A DNA stretch of 41,192 nt from Actinomycetota bacterium (GTDB lineage: Bacteria; Actinomycetota; Humimicrobiia; Humimicrobiales; Humimicrobiaceae): the NCBI GenBank assembly GCA_012837825.1, contig DUQM01000001.1, forward strand, positions 1 through 41,192, given 5' to 3'. Position 1 is the stretch's first letter. Every line of letters starts with the position of its first letter. Below the pieces are notes generated by a model. It was not told the origin of the DNA, searched no databases, and saw only the letters and a program-made list of their open reading frames with translations. The translations under genes and the position numbers were made by a program. Shown piece after piece: positions 27,734 to 36,543 of this stretch.

Positions 27734-28494
27734 TTATTTTTAAATCAGATGATGAAATAAAAATAATGGAGAAAGCTGCAGAACTTGTAGCTAATGTTCT
27801 TTTAAAATTGGAAAAGCTTATAAAACCTGGAATTACAACCGAAATGCTGGACAGGGAAGCAGAAGAAATGATAATAGCCCATAATGCCAAGCCGGCTTTT
27901 AAAGGTTATCAGGGCAGAATATCAAAAAGGCCGTTTCCGGGAACAATATGTGCTTCTGTAAATGAAGAGATAGTTCACGGGATACCCGGCAAAAGAAAAT
28001 TAAATGAGGGGGATATTATCTCAATAGATGTAGGAGCCAAGCTGGATGGGTTTTTCGGAGATTCCGCAAGAAGCTATCTGGTGGGGAATGGTGATGAACA
28101 GGCAAAAAAACTGCTGAAGACTACCTGGGATGCATTAAACGACTCAATAGATCAATGCATTACCGGAAACAGGCTCGGAGATGTGTCCCATGCAATTGAA
28201 TCCCGCGCTCTGGCAAATGGTTTTTCGGTTGTCAAAGATTTTGTAGGGCATGGTATCGGAAGAGACATGCATGAAGATCCACAGGTGTTAAATTACGGGC
28301 CAAAAAATCAGGGGCCTCTGTTAAGAAAAGGAATGGTAATTGCAATAGAACCGATGCTTAATGAAGGAGGCAGTGATGTGGAGATATTGCCTGATTTATG
28401 GACAGTTGTAACCAGAGACAGAAAAAGATCGTGTCATTTTGAAGACATGATAGCAATTACTTCTGAAGGCCCGAAAATATTAACAAGAATTTAG
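27730..28494 (+). CDS. map: Methionine aminopeptidase, type I
   Basis: Removes the initiator methionine from new proteins. The product has 254 residues with the five metal ligands visible: D100 (SIDVG), D111 (GDSAR), H174 (GHGIG), E207 (IEPM) and E238 (FED). VHGIP is also present. No N-terminal zinc finger or SH3 extension is seen, so this is the short type I form. It overlaps adk by four bases. infA follows after 84 bases. Confidence 0.97.
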   Translation: MIIFKSDDEIKIMEKAAELVANVLLKLEKLIKPGITTEMLDREAEEMIIAHNAKPAFKGYQGRISKRPFPGTICASVNEEIVHGIPGKRKLNEGDIISIDVGAKLDGFFGDSARSYLVGNGDEQAKKLLKTTWDALNDSIDQCITGNRLGDVSHAIESRALANGFSVVKDFVGHGIGRDMHEDPQVLNYGPKNQGPLLRKGMVIAIEPMLNEGGSDVEILPDLWTVVTRDRKRSCHFEDMIAITSEGPKILTRI

Positions 28495-28578
28495 CAAATA
28501 AAAATAAATATGGACTTTTTTTACCGTATTTGATAAATTGATTATTTGTTTTCTTGTTAAATATGAAAGGAGTTTAGC

Positions 28579-28800
28579 ATTTCTAAGAAGGAAGAAATAA
28601 TTGAAGTAGAGGGGACCATACTGGAGGCTTTGCCTAATGCAATGTTTCGGGTTGAACTTGAAAACGGGCATAAAGTGCTTGCGCACATATCCGGCAAGAT
28701 GAGAATGCATTATATTAAAATTCTTCCCGGAGACATGGTAAAAGTTGAGCTGTCTCCCTATGACCTGACTCGGGGCAGGATTACTTATAGGAAGAAATAA
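28579..28800 (+). CDS. infA: Translation initiation factor IF-1 with AUU start codon
   Basis: IF-1 occupies the A site of the 30S subunit during initiation and tightens start-codon choice with IF-3. The 73 residues read [20 protein letters not shown] then [20 protein letters not shown], a standard IF-1 OB fold. No ATG, GTG or TTG can serve. An in-frame TGA lies at 28564-28566, and the codons between it and SKKEE are AAG, GAG, TTT, AGC and ATT. ATT at 28579 lies six bases after AAAGGAG (28566-28572), ideal spacing, so AUU is the likely start. E. coli infC uses AUU for autoregulation. A sequence error is the main alternative. Confidence 0.93.
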   Translation: MSKKEEIIEVEGTILEALPNAMFRVELENGHKVLAHISGKMRMHYIKILPGDMVKVELSPYDLTRGRITYRKK

Positions 28801-28828
28801 GTATATTTTAAAGATAATAGTTTTAAAG

Positions 28829-28864
28829 AATATCAAAAAATAAATATCATTTGATATTAATTTT
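28829..28864 (+). repeat. Overlapping inverted repeats between infA and rpmJ
   Basis: AATATCAAA (28829-28837) pairs with TTTGATATT (28850-28858), nine bases with a 12-base loop. A second AATATCA at 28843-28849 could pair with the same downstream arm. A run of T follows at 28861-28866. The element could be a weak terminator or attenuator, but it is AT-rich and its function is not shown. Confidence 0.4.
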
Positions 28865-28916
28865 TTAATATATCGTATTTTTAAGTAAACAATATTTTAT
28901 TGATAAAGGAAAAAAG

Positions 28917-29030
28917 ATGAAAATCAGACCATCAGTAAAGAAGATATGCAATGATTGCAGGATAATTAGAAGAGAAGGAAAGGTAATGATTATTTGTAAA
29001 AATCCTCGTCATAAACAAAAACAAGGCTAA
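28917..29030 (+). CDS. rpmJ: 50S ribosomal protein L36, zinc form
   Basis: A 37-residue protein beginning [20 protein letters not shown] and ending NPRHKQKQG. The zinc ligands C11, C14, C27 and H32 are all present, marking the C+ form. AAAGGAAAAA precedes ATG 28917. Its place between infA and rpsM is conserved across Gram-positive bacteria. Confidence 0.96.
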   Translation: MKIRPSVKKICNDCRIIRREGKVMIICKNPRHKQKQG

Positions 29031-29041
29031 GGGGGAAATAA

Positions 29042-29425
29042 GTGGCTAGAATTGCTGGAATAGATGTTCCTAAGAACAAGCATATTGTTATTTCTTTAAC
29101 TTATATTTTTGGTATCGGCCGGTCAACTGCTCAGAGGATATTGTCTGAACTGGGTATAGAACCGGAAAGAAAAACAAGCGATCTGACTGAAGAAGAAGTT
29201 ATAAAAATAAGAGAATATATAGATACCAATATCAAGGTTGAGGGAGATTTAAGAAGAGAAGTAAGCCAGAACATAAAGAGGCTTATTGATATTAATTCAT
29301 ACAAAGGTATCAGGCATAAAAGAAGCCTGCCTGTAAGAGGTCAGAGGACACATACCAATGCAAGGACAAGAAAAGGCAGGAAACCTTCTGTTGGTATTAA
29401 GAAAAAAAGTGTTTCAGTTAAATAA
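29042..29425 (+). CDS. rpsM: 30S ribosomal protein S13
   Basis: S13 contacts P-site tRNA and the 50S bridge. The product has 127 residues from GTG 29042, after AAGGGGG at 29029-29035. [34 protein letters not shown] and the C-terminal [20 protein letters not shown] with NARTRKG are typical. It lies in the alpha-operon order rpsM-rpsK-rpsD-rpoA-rplQ. Confidence 0.97.
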   Translation: MARIAGIDVPKNKHIVISLTYIFGIGRSTAQRILSELGIEPERKTSDLTEEEVIKIREYIDTNIKVEGDLRREVSQNIKRLIDINSYKGIRHKRSLPVRGQRTHTNARTRKGRKPSVGIKKKSVSVK

Positions 29426-29439
29426 TTAGGAGGATAAAT

Positions 29440-29838
29440 TTGGCAACCAAGCAAGCTGGTAAAAAAAGAATTAAAAGAAAGGAAAGAAAAAATATTCCTT
29501 ACGGGATTGCCCATATACAGTCAACTTTTAACAATACAATTGTAACTATTACTGATCTTAAAGGCAATACGATTGCATGGGGCAGTTCGGGTGGTCACGG
29601 TTTTAAAGGTTCAAGGAAAAGTACTCCTTTTGCAGCTCAGGTAACTGCATCAGCTGTTGCAAAAACAGCGCAAGAACACGGGATGGCAAAAGTAGATGTA
29701 AAGGTAAAGGGTGTGGGATCAGGCAGAGAAACTGCAGTACGTTCTCTCCAGGCTGCGGGTCTTGAAATCGGTGCAATCACCGATGTCACACCTGTTCCTC
29801 ACAATGGATGCAGACTGCCAAAAAGAAGAAGGGTATGA
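29440..29838 (+). CDS. rpsK: 30S ribosomal protein S11
   Basis: S11 forms the 30S platform with S6, S18 and S21. The product has 132 residues from TTG 29440, placed by AGGAGG at 29428-29433. [40 protein letters not shown] and the end [17 protein letters not shown] are conserved. Confidence 0.97.
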   Translation: MATKQAGKKRIKRKERKNIPYGIAHIQSTFNNTIVTITDLKGNTIAWGSSGGHGFKGSRKSTPFAAQVTASAVAKTAQEHGMAKVDVKVKGVGSGRETAVRSLQAAGLEIGAITDVTPVPHNGCRLPKRRRV

Positions 29839-29877
29839 TTTTTAAAGATAATACGTTTTGATAAGGAGTTATTATAA

Positions 29878-30504
29878 ATGGCAAGAGTAAAAGATGCTGT
29901 TTGCAGATTATGTAGAAGAGAAAAAGAAAAACTCTTTCTGAAAGGACTCAGGTGTTTTTCTGATAAATGTGCTGTTACAAAAAAGCCGTATGTTCCGGGA
30001 CAGAAAGCTAAAATGAGACTTGTTGAATCTGAATACTACACACAGTTGAGAGAGAAACAAAAGACAAAGAGATATTACGGGGTGCTGGAAGCACAATTTC
30101 TAAATTATTATATAAAAGCTACAAGAAAAAAAGGGATAACAGGCGAGATTCTCCTGCAGCTGCTTGAAACCAGGCTTGACAATGTCATATATCTTATGGG
30201 ATTTGCAGCCTCGAGAGCACAGGCACGTCAGCTGATTTCGCATGGGCATGTTAAAGTCAATTCCAGAAAGGTCGACATCCCTTCTTATCAGGTCAAACCT
30301 GGTGAAGTAATTACCATAGCTGAAAAAAGCAAAGAAATTCAGCCGATAGCAGAAGCCAGGGAAACTGCGGGAAGTATTTCAGTTCCTGAATGGCTTGAAG
30401 TTGACTTCAAGGCTTTGCAGGGAAAAGTAATAAGAATCCCTGAAAGAGCCGATATCAAAGCTCCGGTCAACGAGCAGATGATAGTCGAACTTTATTCTAA
30501 GTAA
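29878..30504 (+). CDS. rpsD: 30S ribosomal protein S4, zinc form
   Basis: S4 starts assembly of the 30S body. The product has 208 residues. C9, C12, C26 and C31 ([10 protein letters not shown]...CFSDKC) form the zinc site of the C+ type. The S4 RNA-binding module is seen at about residues 97-160 ([32 protein letters not shown]). TAAGGAG precedes ATG 29878. A 101-base spacer with a small hairpin ACTTTAT-AAAC-ATAAAGT (30544-30561) separates it from rpoA. Confidence 0.97.
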   Translation: MARVKDAVCRLCRREKEKLFLKGLRCFSDKCAVTKKPYVPGQKAKMRLVESEYYTQLREKQKTKRYYGVLEAQFLNYYIKATRKKGITGEILLQLLETRLDNVIYLMGFAASRAQARQLISHGHVKVNSRKVDIPSYQVKPGEVITIAEKSKEIQPIAEARETAGSISVPEWLEVDFKALQGKVIRIPERADIKAPVNEQMIVELYSK

Positions 30505-30605
30505 TAATTATTTTAATATTTTTGGAGCTGATTTATTTTTTTTACTTTATAAACATAAAGTTATGATTAATTAGTCTCTCTTATTTTTTAGGAGGTTAAG
30601 ATAAA

Positions 30606-31541
30606 TTGTTAAAGATGCATAAACCAAGTGTAAGTATTAAGTCAAGCAATGATTTTGAAGGTGAGTTTGTCCTTGAGCCACTTGAAAGAGGGTACGGACA
30701 TACTATGGGAAATTCAATAAGAAGAGTACTGCTTTCTTCTATTGAGGGTGTGGGCATTACGAAAATAAGGATTGAAAATGTCCAGCATGAATTCACTGTT
30801 CTGGAAGGTTTAAAAGAAGATATTATTGAATTTATTGGCAATCTGAGACAGGTAGTTTTTAAAATGGAGATTTCAGATCAGGTCATGGTAAAAATAGACA
30901 AATCCGGTCCCGGGATAGTGACTGCGGCTGATATAGTGCTGCCTTCTGAAATTGAAGTAATGAACAAAGACTGCTATCTGGGCACACTGTCTAAAAATGC
31001 AAATCTTAGAGTTGAAATATTTGTTGAAAGAGGAAAAGGCTACAGGAATGCCGAAGAAAATATTTCACAGAATGATCCTCTCGGAGTTATCCCGATAGAC
31101 ACAGTTTTTTCACCGATTAAAAGGATGATGTTTAAAGTTGAAGACACCAGAGTGGGGCAGATGACTGACTTTGACAAGCTTACAATGGTAATAAAGACAA
31201 ATGGAAGCATAAAACCGGATGAAGCTTTAAGCCAGGCAGCCAAGATAATCAATGACCACATGGCTCTTATGATAGATCTTTCCGAAAAAGTAAAAAGTGA
31301 AGATACTATTTTTGAGGAAATAAAGCAGAAGACAAAGAAAACACAGTATCCTTCCATTGAAGATCTTGAACTGTCTGTAAGATCACATAATTGTCTTAAG
31401 AGAGCAGGCATAGATTCTGTTGAAAAGCTTATTCAGTGTTCTGAAGACGAGCTGCTTGAAATAAGGAATTTTGGCCAGAAATCTATACAGGAAGTAAAAA
31501 ATAAGATAAAAGAATTAGGACTTTCATTTAAGAAAAAGTAG
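30606..31541 (+). CDS. rpoA: DNA-directed RNA polymerase subunit alpha
   Basis: The alpha dimer starts RNA polymerase assembly. The product has 311 residues from TTG 30606. GGAGG at 30591-30595 lies ten bases before TTG but 19 before the next ATG, so TTG is favoured. The N-terminal domain contains FVLEPLERGYGHTMGNSIRR. The C-terminal domain (about 245-311) has LELSVRSHNCLKRAGIDSVE and IRNFGQKSIQEVKNKIKELG, the part that binds UP elements and activators. Confidence 0.97.
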   Translation: MLKMHKPSVSIKSSNDFEGEFVLEPLERGYGHTMGNSIRRVLLSSIEGVGITKIRIENVQHEFTVLEGLKEDIIEFIGNLRQVVFKMEISDQVMVKIDKSGPGIVTAADIVLPSEIEVMNKDCYLGTLSKNANLRVEIFVERGKGYRNAEENISQNDPLGVIPIDTVFSPIKRMMFKVEDTRVGQMTDFDKLTMVIKTNGSIKPDEALSQAAKIINDHMALMIDLSEKVKSEDTIFEEIKQKTKKTQYPSIEDLELSVRSHNCLKRAGIDSVEKLIQCSEDELLEIRNFGQKSIQEVKNKIKELGLSFKKK

Positions 31542-31559
31542 AATTGGGAGATTTTAGAT

Positions 31560-31913
31560 ATGGTTCAGCCAAAAAAAGGAAGAAGATTAGGTGGAAGCGG
31601 GACACACCAGAAAGCCATAATAAAAAACCTGGCTATTTCTCTTATAGAAAATGGTAAAATTGAAACAACAACAGCCAAAGCAAAATTTTTAAGAATGTTT
31701 GTTGATAAAATAATTACTATTTCAAAAAAAGGGGATTTGGCTTCAAGAAGGCGATGTATGCAACTGCTTGGAAATTATAAAACGGTACAGAAGCTTTTCA
31801 ATGAAGTAGCGCCGGCGACATATGCGCGTTCCAGCGGTTTTACAAGAATTGTCAAGGTTAAAAACCGTATTGGCGACGGGGCTGAGATTGCCCAGATAGA
31901 GCTTTTAAAATAA
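31560..31913 (+). CDS. rplQ: 50S ribosomal protein L17
   Basis: L17 lies near the tunnel exit. The product has 117 residues: KKGRRLGGSGTHQKAIIKNL, NGKIETTTAKAKFLRMFVDK, and the C-terminal GFTRIVKVKNRIGDGAEIAQ with IELLK. GGGAG precedes ATG 31560. The ecfA/ecfT transporter genes found after rplQ in many Firmicutes are absent. truA follows after 25 bases. Confidence 0.97.
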   Translation: MVQPKKGRRLGGSGTHQKAIIKNLAISLIENGKIETTTAKAKFLRMFVDKIITISKKGDLASRRRCMQLLGNYKTVQKLFNEVAPATYARSSGFTRIVKVKNRIGDGAEIAQIELLK

Positions 31914-31938
31914 ATTTTGCTGGTTTCTCAATTAAATA

Positions 31939-32709
31939 ATGGAGCTTTATAATTACAAAGCTGTTATTGAATATGACGGGACTGATTTTTTTGGTTTTCA
32001 GAGTCAGCCCGGAGAAATAAGAACCGTTCAGGGAGAATTGCTCGGTGTCTTAAACAGGATTTTCAGTAATGAAAAAATAAGTATTTCTTATTCCGGGAGG
32101 ACAGATGCCGGCGTTCATGCAACAGGACAGGTAATTAATTTCAAAAGCCGTAAACTATTTGGGCTCTCCAGACTTAAGTGGTCGCTTAATTCACTTCTTC
32201 CGAATGATATTTCTGTAAGAAGTATGGATTTTGCAGAACCTGATTTTGATTCAAGACGGAGTTCTATATGGAGAGAATATAATTATTACATAGTAAATGA
32301 TTATTATCAGAGCGTTTTTTTGAAAAAATACAGTCTGCTGCTGTGCAGGGAACTTGATATGGGTTTGATGCAGAAGGCATCCGGATATTTTCTGGGAAGA
32401 CATGATTTTAGTGCTTTTTGCAGTCCGAATGATTCGAATAAAAGCAGGATCAGAGAAATCATGGAACTGGAAATTATTAAAACCGATGATCTTCATCAGA
32501 AAAATATGATAATTTTCAGAATAAGGGCAAATGCTTTTTTATATAATATGGCAAGAATAATTGTTGGCATAATAACGGAAATTGGAAGCGGGTCAAGAGA
32601 TATATCTGATATTGAACTTGGATTTTTAAATAAGGGTGTTAACTATTCCGGCAGCATGGCAGATGCAAAAGGATTATTTTTGTCAAACGTCGGATATAAG
32701 GTTTTTTAA
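31939..32709 (+). CDS. truA: tRNA pseudouridine(38-40) synthase
   Basis: Changes uridines 38-40 of the tRNA anticodon stem to pseudouridine. The product has 256 residues. The catalytic aspartate is D56 in YSGRTDAGVHATGQ. Further marks are RLKWSLNSLLPNDISVRS, REYNYYI, and RIRANAFLYNMARIIVGI near the end. There is no clear strong ribosome site before ATG 31939, so translation may depend on coupling to rplQ. It sits between rplQ and rplM, a common arrangement. Confidence 0.95.
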   Translation: MELYNYKAVIEYDGTDFFGFQSQPGEIRTVQGELLGVLNRIFSNEKISISYSGRTDAGVHATGQVINFKSRKLFGLSRLKWSLNSLLPNDISVRSMDFAEPDFDSRRSSIWREYNYYIVNDYYQSVFLKKYSLLLCRELDMGLMQKASGYFLGRHDFSAFCSPNDSNKSRIREIMELEIIKTDDLHQKNMIIFRIRANAFLYNMARIIVGIITEIGSGSRDISDIELGFLNKGVNYSGSMADAKGLFLSNVGYKVF

Positions 32710-32725
32710 CTTGATTGGAGGATAA

Positions 32726-33169
32726 ATGGTAACCGTAGGCACAAAAACATTTAGTGCAAAAGAAAAGGATATTGAAAAAAAATGGTATGTAATTGATGCT
32801 GGCGGTAAAACGCTTGGCAGGCTTTCCACAGAGATTGCAAAAATCTTAAGGGGAAAGAATAAGCCTGTTTTTACCCCTCATGTAGATTGTGGAGATTTTG
32901 TAATAGTAATCAATGCTGATAAAATAGAGGTGACCGGAAAGAAAATGGAGCAGAAGATGTATTACAGACATTCCGGCTATATTGGTAATTTAAAAGTAAC
33001 GAATCTTGAAAAATTAATGAAAAGCTCGCCTGATTTTATAATCAGGAAGGCTGTAAAAGGTATGTTGCCTCATAACACATTGGGCAAAAGGCTTTTAAGG
33101 AAGCTTAAAGTTTATTCGGGCAGTGTTCATCCTCACAAAGCCCAGAAACCGGAAGTGCTTGAAATTTAA
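32726..33169 (+). CDS. rplM: 50S ribosomal protein L13
   Basis: An early 23S rRNA-binding protein of 147 residues. [54 protein letters not shown] and [20 protein letters not shown] are typical. TTGGAGG precedes ATG 32726. It is paired with rpsI, as in nearly all bacteria. Confidence 0.97.
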   Translation: MVTVGTKTFSAKEKDIEKKWYVIDAGGKTLGRLSTEIAKILRGKNKPVFTPHVDCGDFVIVINADKIEVTGKKMEQKMYYRHSGYIGNLKVTNLEKLMKSSPDFIIRKAVKGMLPHNTLGKRLLRKLKVYSGSVHPHKAQKPEVLEI

Positions 33170-33225
33170 AAACTTAAAAGAGCAAAATCAATATTTTGAC
33201 TTTAAATGTTTAAAAGGAGATAAAG

Positions 33226-33621
33226 TTGGCGCAAGAATTAAGCTATTACGCAACTGGCAAAAGAAAAGAATCAATAGCCAAAGTGTGGCTCAGGCCAGGG
33301 GATGGCAAAATTACAGTTAATGAAAAAGATTATAAGGAATATTTTCCCAGAGATACTCTGGTGACTATGATTAATGAGCCTCTTAATGTTACGGGAACAT
33401 CGAGTTCATATGACGTAGTTGCAACCATAGTGGGTGGAGGAGTTTCAGGTCAGGCAGGAGCTTTGAGACATGGCATTTCGAAAGCTTTGCTTGAAGTTAA
33501 TCCTGATTACAGGACTATGTTAAAAAGCGAAGGTTTTCTGACAAGAGATCCGAGAATAAAAGAAAGAAAGAAATACGGTCTCAAGAAGGCAAGAAAAAGA
33601 TCTCAGTTCTCAAAGAGATAA
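33226..33621 (+). CDS. rpsI: 30S ribosomal protein S9
   Basis: S9 reaches the P-site tRNA with its C-terminal tail. The product has 131 residues from TTG 33226, after AAAGGAG at 33213-33219. YYATGKRKESIAKVWLRPGD, GGGVSGQAGALRHGISKALL and the terminal KARKRSQFSKR, which carries the tRNA-contacting Lys-Arg end, are present. It is the last ribosomal gene of the window. Confidence 0.97.
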   Translation: MAQELSYYATGKRKESIAKVWLRPGDGKITVNEKDYKEYFPRDTLVTMINEPLNVTGTSSSYDVVATIVGGGVSGQAGALRHGISKALLEVNPDYRTMLKSEGFLTRDPRIKERKKYGLKKARKRSQFSKR

Positions 33622-33640
33622 TTTTTGGTTTTTCTTTTTG

Positions 33641-34696
33641 ATGAGTTTCCCCTGTATAAAAATAAATTTAAGAAAAATTTCAAATAATGCCAGGTTAATA
33701 AACGACCGGTGTGCTTTAAAAGGCATATCGGTCGTTGCTGTTACCAAAAGCATACTTGCCGATATTGAAATAGTAAAAATACTGAAGAAATCAGGAATAA
33801 ATATTTTCGGTGACAGCAGGCTGGAAAACCTTGTAAAACTAAGAAAATATTTTGGTTACGGGCAGGAGCTTGTTTTGCTCAGAACCCCTATGATATCGGA
33901 ATGTGAAAAAATGCTGGATGTCTGCAATACTTCAATGCAGACAGAATTATCAACTATAAAAACAATATCTGATATATGTGAAAGAAAAAATAAAAAACAC
34001 AATATAATACTTATGGTAGAGATGGATGATAAAAGAGAAGGAATATCTGCAAGGCGGACAATTCCTTTTTTTGATGAAATATTTAAAAAATATCCCCGGA
34101 TAAAAATAAAAGGACTTGCCACAAATGCAAGGTGTATTTCAAAAAGACGGCCAAGGATTAACAGTATTGAAAACCTTATAGAAATCAAGAAACGGATTTC
34201 ATCAAGGTATGGCTATGCAATACCTGTAGTATCCGGTGGAAACAGCAGCATATGGAAATATATTGAAGACAACTCCATTCCTGAGGGTATAAATGAGGTA
34301 AGAATAGGAGAAGCAATATTTATCGGAAACGAAACTTCAGGTTATGAAAAAATAAACGGTACCTTTAGTGATTCTTTTATTCTTGAGGCAGAGGTAATTG
34401 AAAGAAAAATAAAAAAAGGTTTCGTGTATAAATTTATAATTGCGCTCGGGATACAGGATGTGCCTTGCAAACATTTGATAATACAGAATCCCTGTTATGA
34501 TATAATTGCTCAAAGCAGCGATCATACGGTCATAGGCTTAAAAAAAACCTATCTTGACGGGCTGGTTAAAAATAAAATGGATGGATTAATTCTGCCTGAA
34601 CCTGAGGTAGGCGACAGGATAATTTTTGGCTTGGATTATTTCGGGCTGATGTTTTCAATGACATCACCTTTTATAAAAAAGATTTATATAAAATAA
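33641..34696 (+). CDS. Ornithine-racemase-like PLP enzyme (alanine racemase N-terminal family)
   Basis: A fold-III PLP enzyme of 351 residues from ATG 33641. An in-frame TTG lies one codon upstream, and no clear ribosome site is seen for either. K36 in VVAVTKSILA is the expected PLP lysine. GDSRLENLVKL, LLRTPM, MVEMDDKREGI, VVSGGNSS and RIGEAIFIGNET resemble clostridial ornithine racemase (Orr) and related amino-acid racemases rather than classic Alr. The substrate is not known; ornithine, lysine or another amino acid is possible. It stands between rpsI and glmM, where actinobacteria normally have no such gene. Confidence 0.8.
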   Translation: MSFPCIKINLRKISNNARLINDRCALKGISVVAVTKSILADIEIVKILKKSGINIFGDSRLENLVKLRKYFGYGQELVLLRTPMISECEKMLDVCNTSMQTELSTIKTISDICERKNKKHNIILMVEMDDKREGISARRTIPFFDEIFKKYPRIKIKGLATNARCISKRRPRINSIENLIEIKKRISSRYGYAIPVVSGGNSSIWKYIEDNSIPEGINEVRIGEAIFIGNETSGYEKINGTFSDSFILEAEVIERKIKKGFVYKFIIALGIQDVPCKHLIIQNPCYDIIAQSSDHTVIGLKKTYLDGLVKNKMDGLILPEPEVGDRIIFGLDYFGLMFSMTSPFIKKIYIK

Positions 34697-34714
34697 ATAT
34701 TGATAGGCGGATTG

Positions 34715-36067
34715 ATGGAAGCAGATCCAAGAAAACTTTTTGGAACAGATGGAATAAGAGGTATTGCAAATAAAGATCTTACTCCTGAATTAGTATTAAA
34801 AACAGGCAAAGCGATTGCCGGGTTTATAAGCGGCGGCAAAGAGCGTGCAAGAATATTGATAGGTAAGGATACCAGGCCGTCAGGCGATTTGATAGAGACG
34901 GGTCTGAGTGCCGGAATAATGTCGGAAGGCAGCGATGTATTAAGCGCAGGCATACTAAGTACTCCGGGAACAGCCATGCTTTCAAAATTAATTGACGCAG
35001 ACGGAGCCATAGTGATTTCAGCTTCACACAATCCTCTTGAAGATAATGGAATAAAAATCTTCAAAAAGGGAGGGGTAAAGCTTACTGACAAGGAAGAAAA
35101 AAAACTGGAGGATATTATCTTAAATGATGACCGGAAAGACTTTACAGGAAGGACCGGTCTTGATATAGGCAGACAGAAAATTATCCCGGATGCTCTGGAT
35201 ATGTATATTAATTATATAACCCGGGGTTTCAGATTCAATCTTGCAGGTTTAAAAATAGCTGTGGACTGTGCCAATGGAGCAACATCCGTAGCGGTTCCAA
35301 AGGTGTTGTCAATGTTCGGCGCTGAAGTTATCAGCTTTAATACCGACATCAAAAGCGGGCTCATTAATAAGGATTGCGGATCTACGCATCCTGAAGTGCT
35401 CCGGAGACTGGTAAAGGAAAGCAAAGCAGACATAGGGTTTTCTTATGATGGTGACGGAGACAGAGTCATAGGCTGTGACAGATTCTCAAGGATTCTTGAC
35501 GGCGATGTTTTTCTTGCTTTCAGCGCAATATTAATGAAAGAAAATGATACTTTAAAGAATAATGGTGTAGTGACTACCATAATGGCAAATTATGGCCTGG
35601 AAAAAGCAATGCGGGAAAAAAATATAAGCGTTTATAAAACAAAAGTAGGCGACAGATATGTGCTGGAAAAAATGATTGAAAAAGATATCATTATAGGCGC
35701 CGAACAGTCAGGGCATATAATTTTTAGTAATTACAGCTACATAGGAGACGGATTGCTTTCCACCCTTATTTTTCTGGATTTACTTTATGAAAGCCGGAAA
35801 GACCCGGATACGGTCTACGAAATAATAGAGCATTATCCACAGGTTTTGAAAAATATAAAGGTAAAAGACAAGAACCTTATTATGCAAAGTCCTGAATTGA
35901 AGGAAAAAATAACAGAGGCAGAAAATTATTTGAAAGGTGAAGGAAAAATAGTTGTAAGGCCTTCCGGGACGGAATCTCTTGTAAGGGTAATGGTTGAGGC
36001 AGAAACCATGGATGTGGTTGAGAAGATACAGGAAGATATTTGTAATATTATTCATACAATAAAATAG
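34715..36067 (+). CDS. glmM: Phosphoglucosamine mutase
   Basis: Converts glucosamine-6-phosphate to glucosamine-1-phosphate for UDP-GlcNAc and peptidoglycan. ATG 34715 gives 450 residues starting just before RKLFGTDGIRGIAN, the family N terminus. AGGCGG at 34705-34710 fits this start; the upstream TTG at 34700 would add five residues. Active-site serine S104 lies in ISASHNPLEDNGIK. The metal loop is DGDGDR and the sugar-phosphate loop is RPSGTESLVRV. The rpsI-glmM closeness is actinobacterial in style. Confidence 0.96.
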   Translation: MEADPRKLFGTDGIRGIANKDLTPELVLKTGKAIAGFISGGKERARILIGKDTRPSGDLIETGLSAGIMSEGSDVLSAGILSTPGTAMLSKLIDADGAIVISASHNPLEDNGIKIFKKGGVKLTDKEEKKLEDIILNDDRKDFTGRTGLDIGRQKIIPDALDMYINYITRGFRFNLAGLKIAVDCANGATSVAVPKVLSMFGAEVISFNTDIKSGLINKDCGSTHPEVLRRLVKESKADIGFSYDGDGDRVIGCDRFSRILDGDVFLAFSAILMKENDTLKNNGVVTTIMANYGLEKAMREKNISVYKTKVGDRYVLEKMIEKDIIIGAEQSGHIIFSNYSYIGDGLLSTLIFLDLLYESRKDPDTVYEIIEHYPQVLKNIKVKDKNLIMQSPELKEKITEAENYLKGEGKIVVRPSGTESLVRVMVEAETMDVVEKIQEDICNIIHTIK

Positions 36068-36108
36068 AAAGCTGAAATATTATTTTTAAGAGTGCAAAGA
36101 GAGCTTAT

Positions 36109-36507
36109 GTGCGGAATAATGAATTGAATATTTTTAATATCGGAACCGATCTGATAGAGGTTAAAAGAATTAAAAGAATCGTGGAAAAATATCCGGCTTT
36201 CCTGAAAAAGATATATACTGAAACCGAGATAAATTACTGTATAAGGAAAAACAGGGTTTTATATGAATGCTTTGCCTCAAGATTTGCAGCCAAGGAAGCA
36301 GTGGCAAAAAGTCTTGGTCAGGGAATCGGCAAAAATATTTTTTTTAAGGAAATAAATATTGGAAATGATAAAGATGGCAAACCTGTTGTATCGCTTAGCG
36401 GGAGAACCTTATCATATGCAAAAATTCATAAAATAAAAGATATTATACTTACAATATCTTCTACCAGATCATACTGTGTCGCATTTGCCACTGCATTATC
36501 TGAATGA
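36109..36507 (+). CDS. acpS: Holo-[acyl-carrier-protein] synthase
   Basis: Transfers phosphopantetheine from CoA to acyl carrier protein. The product has 132 residues from GTG 36109, with AGAGAG at about 36098-36103. The Mg-binding residues D14 (GTDLIEVKRI) and E63 (RFAAKEAVAK) are present, as is GKPVVSLSG. An internal ATG at codon 4 does not exist in frame, so GTG is the best start. It lies between glmM and the NAD(P)HX repair gene, as in many actinobacteria. Confidence 0.93.
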   Translation: MRNNELNIFNIGTDLIEVKRIKRIVEKYPAFLKKIYTETEINYCIRKNRVLYECFASRFAAKEAVAKSLGQGIGKNIFFKEINIGNDKDGKPVVSLSGRTLSYAKIHKIKDIILTISSTRSYCVAFATALSE

Positions 36508-36534
36508 CAATTTAAAGACCCCTGATTATTTTTA

Positions 36535-36543
36535 TGATAAAAT
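36535..36543 (+). promoter_or_regulatory. Possible extended -10 promoter before the NAD(P)HX repair gene
   Basis: TGATAAAAT (36535-36543) matches an extended -10 element (TGN plus TAAAAT). No convincing -35 is seen 16-18 bases upstream. The 142-base spacer after acpS is one of the longer gaps of this region. A weak hairpin AGGTC-TCC-GGCCT followed by T's lies further downstream at about 36582-36603. Confidence 0.28.

Noticed and set aside
33123-33320. 65-residue + strand frame bridging rplM and rpsI
   Set aside because: Overlaps both conserved genes in another frame and has no family match; the spacer itself only carries the rpsI ribosome site.
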